From NCBI RefSeq assembly GCF_013002705.1, contig NZ_JABEND010000004.1:124001-188000 (forward strand): 64,000 bases of DNA, read 5' to 3'. This DNA is from Nakamurella aerolata (lineage in GTDB: Bacteria; Actinomycetota; Actinomycetes; Mycobacteriales; Nakamurellaceae). The notes beneath the pieces are model-generated. The model was not told where the DNA came from and made no database searches. It worked only from the letters and a program-made list of their open reading frames with translations. Within the stretch, counting starts at the first letter, position 1. The number at the start of each line of letters is the position of its first letter. Made by a program: the position numbers and the translations under genes. This document shows positions 19,131 through 28,055 of the stretch, in pieces.

Positions 19131-20153
19131 GTGCCCGAGCAAAACCGCAGGCATCCACTCCGGCTGGGATACAAGGCATCCGCCGAACAGTTCGGCCCCA
19201 ACGAGCTGACGGACTTTGCCATCGCTGCCGAGGGCAACGGCTTCGACTCGGTGTTCGTCAGCGATCACTTCCAGCCCTGGCGGCACGACGGCGGGCACGC
19301 CCCGTCGGCACTGCCGTGGCTCGGCGCGGTCGGCGCACGCACCAGCAAGGTGCTGCTCGGCACCAGTGTGCTGACGCCGACCTTCCGGTACCAGCCCGCG
19401 GTGGTGGCCCAGGCCTTCGCCACCCTCGGGGTGATGTATCCCGGCCGCATGATTCTTGGCGTCGGCTCCGGCGAATCGATGAACGAGGTGCCGCTCGGGT
19501 TGCACTGGCCGGACGGCAAGGAGCGATTCGCCCGGCTGAAGGAGGCCATCACCGTCATCCGAAAGCTGTGGAGCGAAGACCGGGTCAGCTACGAAGGCAC
19601 CTACTACTCCACCGACAAGGCGACCATCTACGACAAGCCCGAGCAGCCTGTGCCGCTGTACGTCGGCGCGTCCGGTCCGGCGGCGACCCGGCTGGCGGGT
19701 CGGGTCGCCGACGGGTTCATCACCACCTCGGGCAAGGCGCCGGAACTGTATGCGGACACGCTGATCCCGGCGCTCGCCGAGGGTGCGGAGAAGGCCGGCC
19801 GATCGCTCAGCGACCTCGACCTGATGATCGAGATGAAGGTTTCCTTCGACCACGACCCGGAAAAGGCGTTGCAGGACACCAAACATTGGGCGGCGCTGGC
19901 GCTGTCGCCCGACGAGAAGACCCACGTCGACGATCCGATCGAGATGCAGCGGCTGGCTGACGCGCTACCGGCCGAACGCACCGCGTCCCGCTGGATCGTT
20001 TCCGCCGACCCGGACGAGCACGTCCGCCGGATCCAGACCTATCGCGATCTCGGCTTCAACCACCTGGTGTTCCATTTTCCCGGCACCGATCAACAACGCG
20101 CCATCGAGCTCTACGGGGCCGCGGTGCTGCCCAAGCTGCGGGCCACCGCCTGA
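19131..20153 (+). CDS. fgd: F420-dependent glucose-6-phosphate dehydrogenase
   Basis: A 340-residue luciferase-like barrel enzyme that oxidises glucose 6-phosphate to 6-phosphogluconolactone and reduces coenzyme F420. It is close to M. tuberculosis FGD1 along its whole length: LGYKASAEQF, SDHFQPWRHDGGHAP, LLGTSVLTPTFRY. The catalytic equivalents of FGD1 His40, Trp44, Glu109 and Lys198 are H46, W50, E115 and K202. The start is GTG 19131 after a GAGG site. It implies the organism makes F420 and uses F420H2-dependent reductases. It is monocistronic and convergent with an antiporter gene. Confidence 0.93.
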   Translation: MPEQNRRHPLRLGYKASAEQFGPNELTDFAIAAEGNGFDSVFVSDHFQPWRHDGGHAPSALPWLGAVGARTSKVLLGTSVLTPTFRYQPAVVAQAFATLGVMYPGRMILGVGSGESMNEVPLGLHWPDGKERFARLKEAITVIRKLWSEDRVSYEGTYYSTDKATIYDKPEQPVPLYVGASGPAATRLAGRVADGFITTSGKAPELYADTLIPALAEGAEKAGRSLSDLDLMIEMKVSFDHDPEKALQDTKHWAALALSPDEKTHVDDPIEMQRLADALPAERTASRWIVSADPDEHVRRIQTYRDLGFNHLVFHFPGTDQQRAIELYGAAVLPKLRATA

Positions 20154-20169
20154 CGCGCGGGTGCGGTTG

Positions 20170-20194
20170 CGCCCGGCCGGTTCGGCGCCGGGCG
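20170..20194. terminator. Candidate bidirectional terminator hairpin
   Basis: CGCCCGGC and GCCGGGCG form an 8-bp GC-only stem around a 9-nt loop, 16 bp after the fgd stop and just before the convergent antiporter stop. There is no T-tract, which is common for actinobacterial terminators. Confidence 0.4.
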
Positions 20195-20202
20195 GCGAGG
20201 CG

Positions 20203-21597
20203 TCAGGCCAGCCGACCGCCCCGGCAGGCGTGGCCGCCGCGGTCGCGCAGCCGCTCCAACCGGTCCATCACCGGCGTCGCCAACACCCCGTGCAGCACCA
20301 CCGACACGATGATGGTGAAGGTGACCGTCGACCAGAGCCAGTTCGGGTCGGTGAACTCGTGTTCCTCCAGGGCCCAGGCCAGGTAGAAGATGGAGCCGAT
20401 CCCGCGCACCCCGAAAAACGCGACGGCGGCCCGCTCCTGCCGGATCACCTTGCGGCGCAACTGATCCGGTAGTCGGTCCCGGTCCGCCCTGGGTGGCCGA
20501 CCGACGGCAAGTGCCAGCAGGCCGGCCGCCGGCCGGATCACCAGCACCAAGGCGAGCGCCACCACAACGCCCCGCCAGTCCAGTGCCGCCAACAGCCCAC
20601 GCGCGGTCGCGAACCCGATGATCAGCAGCATGGCCAGCGTCAGCAAACGCTCCAGCCGCTCGATGACGCCGTGCATCTGGGCCTGGTACTGGTCGCCGCG
20701 CTCCAGCGAGCGCATGGTGACCGCAGCGCAGAACACGGCGAGAAAGCCGTAGCCGCCGATGATCTCGGCCGCACCGTAGCTCAGCGCCAGCGCGGCGATG
20801 GCCAGCAGCGGATCGCCGTACTCGGCCACCCGCAGCGGGCGCGGTCTGGCCCGGAAGGCCACCCGGCCGAGCAACGCTCCGACCGCGACGCCCACCAGCA
20901 GACCGAGCGCGACCTTGCCGATCAGCTCCCAGCCCAGCCAGCGGAAGATCCACCCGCCGGCCGAGCCCGCCACCGCGAGCATCACCGCGGCATGCACGAA
21001 CGGGAAGGCCAGGCTGTCGTTCAACCCGGCCTCTGAGGTGAGGGCGAAGCGCACCTCGTCCTTCTCGTCGATATCGTCGCCGTCGTCCTGGCCGGCCGGA
21101 TCACCCTGTGCGGTGGGCGTTTCGGTACCGTCGCCGGTGGTGCTCGGTCCCTCCACCTGCACGTCGGAGGCCAGCACCGGGTCGGTGGGCGACAACGCGG
21201 CGCCCAGCAGCAGCGCGGCCGCCGGTGTCAGCCCGAGCAGACCCCACCCGAGCCCGAACACCGCCGCGATGCACAGCGGCATGGCGATCAGCAGCAGCTT
21301 CCAGGTCGCCGTCCAGCGCCGCCAGCTGCCGCGATCCCGCCAGGAAAATGGGCGATCCAGGGCCAGGCCCACCCCCATCAGCGACACCAACACCGTGACC
21401 TCGGCGACGTGCTCGATCAGTGCGGTTTCGGTGCGCGGGTCGATCCACTGCAGCTGGTCCGGCGTCACGAGGCCGATGCCGACGCCCAGCCCCAGCAACA
21501 CCATCGGCGTCGACAGCGGCAGCCGGGCAATCGCCTGCGGAAGCACCACCGCCGCCAGCAGCGCGACGCCGATCAGCAGGTAAACCAGGGCCGTCAT
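20203..21597 (-). CDS. CPA1-family cation/proton antiporter (NhaP-like)
   Basis: A 464-residue membrane protein with about 12 hydrophobic segments. SPTDPVLASDV and the ND motif EAGLNDSLAFPFVHAAV are the ion-binding signatures of the CPA1 branch. It would exchange Na+ or K+ for H+ across the membrane for pH and salt homeostasis. An unusual ~40-residue hydrophilic insertion (EGPSTTGDGTETPTAQGDPA onward) separates the two motifs, apparently in a loop. It is divergent from the GH92 gene. Ion specificity is unknown. Confidence 0.9.
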   Translation of the reverse strand: MTALVYLLIGVALLAAVVLPQAIARLPLSTPMVLLGLGVGIGLVTPDQLQWIDPRTETALIEHVAEVTVLVSLMGVGLALDRPFSWRDRGSWRRWTATWKLLLIAMPLCIAAVFGLGWGLLGLTPAAALLLGAALSPTDPVLASDVQVEGPSTTGDGTETPTAQGDPAGQDDGDDIDEKDEVRFALTSEAGLNDSLAFPFVHAAVMLAVAGSAGGWIFRWLGWELIGKVALGLLVGVAVGALLGRVAFRARPRPLRVAEYGDPLLAIAALALSYGAAEIIGGYGFLAVFCAAVTMRSLERGDQYQAQMHGVIERLERLLTLAMLLIIGFATARGLLAALDWRGVVVALALVLVIRPAAGLLALAVGRPPRADRDRLPDQLRRKVIRQERAAVAFFGVRGIGSIFYLAWALEEHEFTDPNWLWSTVTFTIIVSVVLHGVLATPVMDRLERLRDRGGHACRGGRLA

Positions 21598-21897
21598 GAG
21601 CGCAGAGATTAGAGCATCGATGACACTTCACGAACCGCGGTGCCGCCCAGCGTCACTCATCCCAAATGCCCGAAATAACCCGGCGCGCAGGGGGTTTCGC
21701 AGATGCGGCGTGGACGGCGGCGGCTCTGCAGCCGGCCCGTTGGCCGGTGAGTCACAAGAACGCAGGCTGACCGCGGGCCGAACAGTTGGGGCCGGGCGTT
21801 GCGGTACCGGCGGGTAGCGCCCACACTCACCGTGCCAACGTTGTCAGGCACGCTCACCCGCACCGCCCCCAGCGGATACCAGCAAGGAGCCCTTAAC
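21598..21897. other. Divergent intergenic region, antiporter / GH92
   Basis: About 300 bp without a gene. It must hold the promoters of the antiporter (minus) and the GH92 mannosidase (plus). The GH92 ribosome site AAGGAG (21884-21889) is clear. I see no convincing -10/-35 pair, palindrome or RNA structure. Confidence 0.4.
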
Positions 21898-24363
21898 GTG
21901 CTGTCTGCGTCACGGACTGCCAAGTCCCACACCAGGTCTCGTCCGGCGCGTCGCGTCGCTGTGCTCGCCGCGGTCGCGCTGCTGGCGCCGATGCTGCCGG
22001 TGCCGGCGCAGGCCGCCGCGGTGGCGCGCCCGGTGGCGGATCCGCTGCCCTACGTCGATCCGATGATCGGGACCACCAACCTCGGCAACACCTATCCGGG
22101 TGCGACCACGCCGTTCGGCATGATCTCGTGGAGCCCCACCGGCAGCAACGGCGATCAGACGTCGACCCCGGCCGCCAACGGGTACGACTACAACACTCCC
22201 CGGCTGCGCGGCTTCTCGCTCACCCACGTCAACGGCGCCGGCTGCTCGGTCGGTGCGCAGGGTGATCTGCCGATCATGCCGATCAGCAGGGACGTCACCA
22301 GCTCGCCGTCGGCGGACGTCAAGGACGCGGTCTACGCCGCCGGCTTCGACCATGCCGACGAGAGCGCGACGCCAGGTCGGTACCGCGTCGACCTGGACAA
22401 CGGAGTGCGCACCGACGCGGCCGCGGCCCGGCGGTCGGCGGTGGTGACTTTCCAGTTCCCGCAAGGCAAACCGGCCAACCTGCTGTTCCGGACGTCGAAC
22501 TCGTTCAACGGCAGCGAAGACGCCGACATCAGCATCGACGCGGCCACCGGCACCGTCAGCGGGTCGGTGCTCACCGGTGCGTTCTGCGGGCGCCGGGCCA
22601 ACGGCGGCACCAACAACCGGGTCAGCTACTACCGGTTGTACTTCACCGCAAGGCTGGACAAGCCGATCACCGAAACCGGGACCTGGAAGGACGGCACGCT
22701 GACTCCCGGCGGAACAAGGGCCAGCGGAGGCGAGGGTTACGCCACCGGCGCCGACCGGGCCGGTCGCGGGTCCGGCGGCTGGGTCGGGTTCGACACCGGT
22801 TCGGCCGCGGCCGCCGACCGCACCGTCACCATGCGGATCGGGCTGTCGTACACCTCGGCGGCGGCCGCCGAGCAGAACCTCACCGCCGAGATTCCCCGGT
22901 CGCGGTCGCTGGCATCGGTGGCCGCCACCGCCGCCACGAGCTGGCGGCGGCAGTTGTCGACGGTGCGGATCAGCGGCGGCAGCCAGGCGCAACGGACCAC
23001 CTTCTACACCGCGCTGTACCACGTGTTCCAGCAACCGAACCTGATGAGTGACGCCAGCGGCAGCTACCTCGGCGCCGACAAGAAGGTGCATCAGGTCGGC
23101 AGGTATCAGCGCGAGCAGTACTCTAACTTCTCCGGGTGGGACCAGTACCGGGCGCAGACGCAGCTGCTGGCGCTGCTGAATCCTTCGGTGGCAAGCGATT
23201 TCGCCCAATCGCTGAGCAATCTCGCCGCCCAGTCCGGCGGAATCTGGGACCGCTGGGTGCTGGCCAACGCGGCCACCCATGTGATGACCGGCGATCCGTC
23301 CGCGCCGACCCTTGCCGGCATGTACGCCTTCGGCGCGCGCGGGTTCGACGTCACAGCTGCCTTCGACTCGCTGGTACGGCAGGCGACGGTGCCCAACGCG
23401 CAGAACCGCGACACCGCGGGCTGCCCGGGGCAGTGCGTCGCCCAGCGCGGCGCGCTGGAGGACTACCTGCGGCTGCTGTACGCCCCCAACGACGCCTGCG
23501 CCTGCTGGGGCGGCGCCGCCGAGACGCTGGAGAACTCGGTCGCCGACTATGCCCTCGCCGACTGGGCACAACGCTTGGGCCGCAACGACGTTGCCGCGCG
23601 CCTGCTGCCGCGGGCCAGCTGGTGGAAGAACACCTTCAACCCGAAAGCCACTCCAGCCGCCGGCTACCAGCAGGCCCGCAATGCCGACGGCAGCTGGGTG
23701 GCACCGTTCGATCCGAACACCCAGACCGGCTTCGCCCAGGGCAGCGCCGCCACCTACACCCTGATGGTGCCGCAGGACGTCTCAGGGCTGTCCACGCTGC
23801 TCGGCGGTGACGCCGCCACTGCCGCCCGCCTCGACGATTTCTTCCGCAACCCGGACGGCAGCTGGGCCACCCGCGGCGGCACCAGGTACGACCCCACCAA
23901 CGAGCCGGGAATCCATACCCCGTGGATGTACAACGCCATCGGTATGCCGTGGAAGACCCAGCAGACGGTGCGCGCCTATGCCAGCGGGGTCTACGGCCCC
24001 GGCACCGGCGGCCTGCCCGGCAACGACGACCTCGGCACCATGTCCGCCTGGTATGTCTTCGCGGCCCTCGGCATCTACCCGCAGAACCCGGCAAGGGCCG
24101 ACCTGTTGCTGGCAGCGCCGCTGTTCCCGAAAGCCGTGATCGCGCGGCCGTCAGGGCAGCGCATCCAGATCGACGCGCCGAACACCTCGGCGGACAACCA
24201 GTACATCCAGTCCGCCACCGTGAACGGCGCCGGCACCACAAGGTCGTGGCTGGATGAGTCGATGGTGCAGCGGGGCGGCACCGTCAGCCTCACCCTCGGC
24301 CCGACACCCAACACCGGCTGGGGGAGCGCACCGGCCGACCGGCCGGTCGATCACGTGGGCTGA
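21898..24363 (+). CDS. Secreted GH92 alpha-mannosidase
   Basis: An 821-residue exported enzyme. A signal peptide covers about residues 1-38 (RRVAVLAAVALLAPMLPVPA then AQA). The catalytic region begins YVDPMIGTTNLGNTYPGATT. The conserved NEPGIHTPWMYNAIGMPWKT contains the glutamate of the GH92 active site, and GNDDLGTMSAWYVFAALGIY is the family's other signature. Family members are Ca2+-dependent exo-mannosidases, most often alpha-1,2 and acting on mannoproteins or N-glycans. The GTG at 21898 follows AAGGAG by 8 nt; an in-frame start 33 codons upstream lacks a site. It is monocistronic. Confidence 0.92.
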   Translation: MLSASRTAKSHTRSRPARRVAVLAAVALLAPMLPVPAQAAAVARPVADPLPYVDPMIGTTNLGNTYPGATTPFGMISWSPTGSNGDQTSTPAANGYDYNTPRLRGFSLTHVNGAGCSVGAQGDLPIMPISRDVTSSPSADVKDAVYAAGFDHADESATPGRYRVDLDNGVRTDAAAARRSAVVTFQFPQGKPANLLFRTSNSFNGSEDADISIDAATGTVSGSVLTGAFCGRRANGGTNNRVSYYRLYFTARLDKPITETGTWKDGTLTPGGTRASGGEGYATGADRAGRGSGGWVGFDTGSAAAADRTVTMRIGLSYTSAAAAEQNLTAEIPRSRSLASVAATAATSWRRQLSTVRISGGSQAQRTTFYTALYHVFQQPNLMSDASGSYLGADKKVHQVGRYQREQYSNFSGWDQYRAQTQLLALLNPSVASDFAQSLSNLAAQSGGIWDRWVLANAATHVMTGDPSAPTLAGMYAFGARGFDVTAAFDSLVRQATVPNAQNRDTAGCPGQCVAQRGALEDYLRLLYAPNDACACWGGAAETLENSVADYALADWAQRLGRNDVAARLLPRASWWKNTFNPKATPAAGYQQARNADGSWVAPFDPNTQTGFAQGSAATYTLMVPQDVSGLSTLLGGDAATAARLDDFFRNPDGSWATRGGTRYDPTNEPGIHTPWMYNAIGMPWKTQQTVRAYASGVYGPGTGGLPGNDDLGTMSAWYVFAALGIYPQNPARADLLLAAPLFPKAVIARPSGQRIQIDAPNTSADNQYIQSATVNGAGTTRSWLDESMVQRGGTVSLTLGPTPNTGWGSAPADRPVDHVG

Positions 24364-24433
24364 GGCCGGCTCCCGGTCGCCCCCACCTCGCGGTGCACCG
24401 GGTTGAGTCCCGCCGGCCGCCAGTGCCGGTGGG

Positions 24434-24508
24434 TGTCGAAAACGACTTAGCCGGTCGATGTGGAAAACGACTTTGCCGGACAGTGTCGAAATCGGTGACG
24501 GCCGCTCC
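24434..24508. repeat. Three 25-bp direct repeats upstream of the ECF42 locus
   Basis: TGTCGAAAACGAC (24434), TGTGGAAAACGAC (24459) and TGTCGAAATCGGT (24484) begin three copies spaced exactly 25 bp apart. The first two agree over ~20 bp (through CTTAGCCGG / CTTTGCCGG). The TGTCGA core is the known ECF42 -35 element. Confidence 0.7.
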
Positions 24509-24511
24509 GAC
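24484..24511 (+). promoter_or_regulatory. ECF42-type promoter of the YCII-sigma operon
   Basis: TGTCGA at 24484-24489 and CGAC at 24508-24511 match the -35 TGTCGA and -10 CG(A/T)C described for ECF42 promoters, with an 18-bp spacer. A CGTC at 24511 is an alternative. It precedes the YCII gene by 80 bp, which suggests autoregulation by the sigma factor encoded in the operon. Confidence 0.6.
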
Positions 24512-24590
24512 GTCTGTTTCGTCAGCACGAATGGCCCACAATGAGGCGCCACCGGCCCAACGCCACGGCGCCACCACCGAAGGAGTCGCC

Positions 24591-24980
24591 ATGAAGTACG
24601 TCATCCTGATCCACTCGAACCCGCAGCCATGGGGACACCCGACCGGCGACTTCGTCGCCGAGAACCAGGCGCTGCCGCAAGAGCAGCGCGCCAGCATGAA
24701 CGCAGCGTTCGACAAGCTGCTCGGCGAGCTGCAGGCCAACGGTGAGCTGGTCGGCGGTGAGGCGCTGGGTGACCCCGCCTCCGCGACCGTTGTGCGGTGG
24801 AAGGACGGTGAGGTGCTCGCCACCGAGGGTCCCTACGCCGAAACCCGCGAGCATCTTGCCGGCTTCTTCCTGATCGATGTCGAGTCACCGGAACGTGCCG
24901 GCGACATCGTTCGCGGCTTTGCCGGCCCCGGCGAGACCATCGAGTTGCGCCCGGCCATGTGGCCCGGTGGCGAATCCTGA
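24591..24980 (+). CDS. YCII-related (DGPF) domain protein
   Basis: A 129-residue protein beginning MKYVILIHSNPQPW, with VVRWKDGEVLATEGPYAETREHL and FFLIDVESPERA. TEGPYAETREHLAGFFLID corresponds to the DGPF region that names these partners of ECF42 sigma factors. Its biochemical role is not established; the fold is a ferredoxin-like dimer related to YciI. AAGGAG precedes the ATG by 7 nt. The sigma factor gene starts 13 bp after the stop, so they are cotranscribed. Confidence 0.88.
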   Translation: MKYVILIHSNPQPWGHPTGDFVAENQALPQEQRASMNAAFDKLLGELQANGELVGGEALGDPASATVVRWKDGEVLATEGPYAETREHLAGFFLIDVESPERAGDIVRGFAGPGETIELRPAMWPGGES

Positions 24981-24993
24981 ACGCCCAGCGCGG

Positions 24994-26313
24994 ATGTCGG
25001 CGGATCAGCGCGCGGTGGCGCAGGCCTGGCGAGAGCATGCCGGCACCGTCGTCGGCGCGTTGATCCGCCGGTTCGGTTACTCGCCGAGTTGCGAGGACGC
25101 GGTGTCGGAGGCGTTCGCGGCAGCGTCGGCGCAGTGGCCGTCCGGGGGACACCCGGACGATCCGCGGGCCTGGCTGATCCGGGTGGCGGAGCGCCGGATG
25201 ATCGATCTGCTGCGCAGTGAGCGGGCCCGCGATCGGCGGCAGGCGACGCATGCCGCCGCCGCTGGGGTGGCGGCGGGAACACCGAACGCCGAGCCGGGCG
25301 CTGCCGGCCCGGCAGACCAGCGGCACGGTCTCGCCGGGCTCTCGGCCGACACCGACGACACCCTCGAGTTGCTGCTGCGCTGCTGCGCGGACGAGCTGTC
25401 CCGCACCTCGCAGGTGGCCCTGACCCTGCGGGTGGTGGCCGGGCTGTCCACTGAGCAGATCGCGGCGGCGTTCGCGGTGCCGGAATCCACTATGGCGCAA
25501 CGGATCAGCCGCGCGAAGACGCAGCTGCGCCACACCCGGGACGGGGCGGCGCCGTTCGCGCTGCCGGAGCCGACCCAGCTGGCCGGGCGGCTGGACTCCG
25601 TCCGCGACGTGCTGCACGTGATCTACCAGGCCGGCTATCTGACCGACGGTGCCCGGCATCGGCAGCCGCCGCAGGCCCAGCACGTCGACCTGGCCGGCCA
25701 GGCCATCGATTTGGCTCGGCAACTGCACCTGCTCACCAGGCGGATGCCGACCGAAGCCGCAGAATCCGCCGGACTGCTTGCCCTGTTACTGCTGACCGAG
25801 GCGCGGCGTGCGGCCCGCCTCGACCCCGGTGGCGACCTGATCGATCTTGAGCACCAAGACCGCAGCCGCTGGAACACCGAACAGATCACCGAGGGAAACC
25901 GGCTGCTGCAGGCCGGTCTGCGCAGCGGCCCGGTCGGCCGGTTCCAGCTGCAGGCGGCGATCGCCGCCTGCCACGACCAAGCGCCGACCGCTGACGCCAC
26001 CGACTGGGCGCAGATCCTCACGCTGTACCGCATGCTGTACCGGCTGGCGCCGCACGGCGTCGTCGCGCTGAACCTCGCAGTCGCGGTGGCCATGACGTCG
26101 GGTCCAGAGCCGGCGCTGCGATTGGTCGATGCGCTGGAATCCGATGGGGCACTGCGACATTCGCACCGGATAGCCGCCGTCCGCGGGCATCTGCTCGAAC
26201 GCGCCGGACGGCCGGTCGAGGCCAAGAAGGCTTTCCTGGCGGCGGCCGCGGCCACCCGCAGCGTTGTCGAGCAGCGCTACCTCAATGCCAAGGCGGCAGC
26301 CCAGATCGGGTAG
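24994..26313 (+). CDS. ECF42-group sigma factor with C-terminal TPR-like extension
   Basis: A 439-residue sigma factor. Region 2 lies at about residues 8-75 (YSPSCEDAVSEAFAAASAQW, DPRAWLIRVAERRMIDLLR) and region 4 at about 125-185 (GLSTEQIAAAFAVPESTMAQ). The ~250-residue C-terminal helical extension, with LLLTEARRAARLDPGGDLID and ITEGNRLLQAGLRSGPVGRF, is the TPR-like domain specific to ECF42. In this group the extension, not an anti-sigma factor, controls activity, and the partner is a DGPF/YCII gene, as found here. It probably transcribes its own operon from the promoter at 24484-24511. Confidence 0.92.
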   Translation: MSADQRAVAQAWREHAGTVVGALIRRFGYSPSCEDAVSEAFAAASAQWPSGGHPDDPRAWLIRVAERRMIDLLRSERARDRRQATHAAAAGVAAGTPNAEPGAAGPADQRHGLAGLSADTDDTLELLLRCCADELSRTSQVALTLRVVAGLSTEQIAAAFAVPESTMAQRISRAKTQLRHTRDGAAPFALPEPTQLAGRLDSVRDVLHVIYQAGYLTDGARHRQPPQAQHVDLAGQAIDLARQLHLLTRRMPTEAAESAGLLALLLLTEARRAARLDPGGDLIDLEHQDRSRWNTEQITEGNRLLQAGLRSGPVGRFQLQAAIAACHDQAPTADATDWAQILTLYRMLYRLAPHGVVALNLAVAVAMTSGPEPALRLVDALESDGALRHSHRIAAVRGHLLERAGRPVEAKKAFLAAAAATRSVVEQRYLNAKAAAQIG

Positions 26314-26373
26314 CGCTGTTACCCGCGGACGCCTATGTCGGGCCGCCACGTCGGGCGCGCTACGTCGGGCGCG

Positions 26374-27357
26374 CTACTTCAGGACGCTGGCGAGCCACTC
26401 ATCGTCGTCGATGTTCAGCTTGGTGCCGGTGGCGTCCAACACCGTCGGAGTGCCGGTGGCGCGCTCGGTTGCCTTGCCGGCGGCCGCCGTCGCCGCGGCG
26501 GTCAGCTTCGCGGACGGCTTCGCCACCGCCTTCGCGTCGGAGGCCGGCAGTCCGGCTTCGACGGCGAGGGCGGCCAGCTCGTCGCTGCTGAGGTCGGTGC
26601 CGCCACCCTCGCTCGGCATCACGTCAGGGCTGAACAGTGCAGCCTCGAAGTTCTGCACGACGCCGGGTCTGTCGCCCGCCGCGGTGGCGACCGCAAGTAG
26701 CGCGGTGGCTGCTCTGGTCGAGTAGTCGCCGCTGGACGACTGGGAGTCGAGAAACGTCATCGTCACCAGGTCGACCCGCAACGTGCCGGCATCGATCGCC
26801 GCGTCGATGTCGGCGCCCCAACGCTGCTGGAACTCGCCGCAGGGCGGGCACATCGGTTCTTGATAGATCGTGATGCGCCGATCCGGCTTGCCAACGGCGA
26901 TCGAGATGGTCCCGTTGCTCACGGTGGCCTTCCCGCGATGGGTGGCCGCGCCCTGCGCCGAGCTTGTTCGGGTCGATGACGTCTCCGCCGCCGACGGCGT
27001 CCCGGCGGTGGGCGAGGGGGCGGATTCGGCGTCCGACAACGGCGGCGGTGCGATACCGGGCGACGACGGGTCGACCGGCGGGAAGCTGGCACCGGTGCTG
27101 TCGGTGCTGTCGGTGCTGCCGGTGCCGGTCGGCTCGGAACCGGTCGAGTAGTCCTTGCCCGAGTTCCCGCCGCCGGTCTCGCCTCGGTCTTCGGTGGGAT
27201 AATCCGTGGTGGGGTAGGCGGTGACGTCGATCCCGGGTGCGCCGGGTACCGCGGTTCCGGCGACGGTCGAGGCGCAGCCGGCGAGCGTGGCCAGCGTCAT
27301 GCCGGCGAGCGCGAGCCGCCAGCGCTGGACCCGTCTGGGCGCGGCGCAGCAAGTCAT
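26374..27357 (-). CDS. Lipoprotein with a thioredoxin-fold (DsbA-like) domain
   Basis: A 327-residue exported protein. LALAGMTLATLAGC is a lipoprotein signal with the cysteine at about residue 28. A ~110-residue Ser/Thr/Pro/Gly-rich linker follows, then a thioredoxin-like domain with the redox motif MCPPC and FQQRWGADIDAAIDAGTLRV. RATGTPTVL supplies the cis-proline. It is anchored outside the membrane and would oxidise or isomerise disulphides in exported proteins; DSBA-like mycobacterial lipoproteins are the nearest model. The ATG at 27357 is chosen because the signal starts there. Confidence 0.85.
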   Translation of the reverse strand: MTCCAAPRRVQRWRLALAGMTLATLAGCASTVAGTAVPGAPGIDVTAYPTTDYPTEDRGETGGGNSGKDYSTGSEPTGTGSTDSTDSTGASFPPVDPSSPGIAPPPLSDAESAPSPTAGTPSAAETSSTRTSSAQGAATHRGKATVSNGTISIAVGKPDRRITIYQEPMCPPCGEFQQRWGADIDAAIDAGTLRVDLVTMTFLDSQSSSGDYSTRAATALLAVATAAGDRPGVVQNFEAALFSPDVMPSEGGGTDLSSDELAALAVEAGLPASDAKAVAKPSAKLTAAATAAAGKATERATGTPTVLDATGTKLNIDDDEWLASVLK

Positions 27358-27611
27358 GTGCGCGATTCTCACATGGCGGCGACCGGCCATTTTGACCCGC
27401 GCAGGCCCGGAACGGTATCGTTGATCCTCGTGCGCCAGCCGGGGGGCTTCGGCGTGCCGACCCATGGGTCGCTTCGTGAACGCCGCACCGGCAGTGCCGG
27501 TGCCCACGCACGGATCCGGCCCGGCTTCCAGCCACCGATAGACCGCACCGTACTGATAGACCGCAGAGCACCGTGCCTTGGCACGGCCCCGTAACGAAGA
27601 AGGCAGACCCC

Positions 27612-28055
27612 GTGCGCACGTACAGCCCCAAACCCGGCGACGTCACCCGCGCCTGGCATGTGATCGACGCCACCGACGTCGTTCTTGGCCGGCTGGCCAG
27701 CCAGGCCGCCCAGCTGCTGCGTGGCAAGCACAAGGCGATCTACGCACCGCACGTCGACACCGGCGACTTCGTGGTGATCGTCAATGCCGACAAGGTCGCC
27801 ATCTCCGGCAACAAGCGCGACGGCAAGGTGCTGTACCGGCACTCCGGTTACCCGGGCGGCCTGCGCGCGCAGACCGTCGGCCAGCTGCTCGACACCAAGC
27901 CGGAGAAGCTGGTGGAGAAGGCCATCGTCGGGATGCTGCCGCACAACTCCCTCGGCCGGCAGATGGCCCGCAAGCTGAAGGTGTACGCCGGTGCCGAGCA
28001 CCCGCACAGCGCCCAGAAGCCGCAGCCGTTCGAGATCACCCAGGTTGCCCAGTGA
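27612..28055 (+). CDS. rplM: Ribosomal protein uL13
   Basis: A 147-residue large-subunit protein starting [56 protein letters not shown] and [19 protein letters not shown] are the family signatures. The GTG start after AAGAAGG gives exactly the usual length. It is followed by rpsI with overlapping stop and start, the standard rplM-rpsI operon. A 254-bp region separates it from the divergent lipoprotein gene and must hold its promoter. Confidence 0.96.
   Translation: MRTYSPKPGDVTRAWHVIDATDVVLGRLASQAAQLLRGKHKAIYAPHVDTGDFVVIVNADKVAISGNKRDGKVLYRHSGYPGGLRAQTVGQLLDTKPEKLVEKAIVGMLPHNSLGRQMARKLKVYAGAEHPHSAQKPQPFEITQVAQ

Noticed and set aside
24393-24590. Coding extension upstream of the YCII gene
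   Set aside because: It overlaps the phased repeats and the ECF42 promoter; AAGGAG precedes the chosen ATG.
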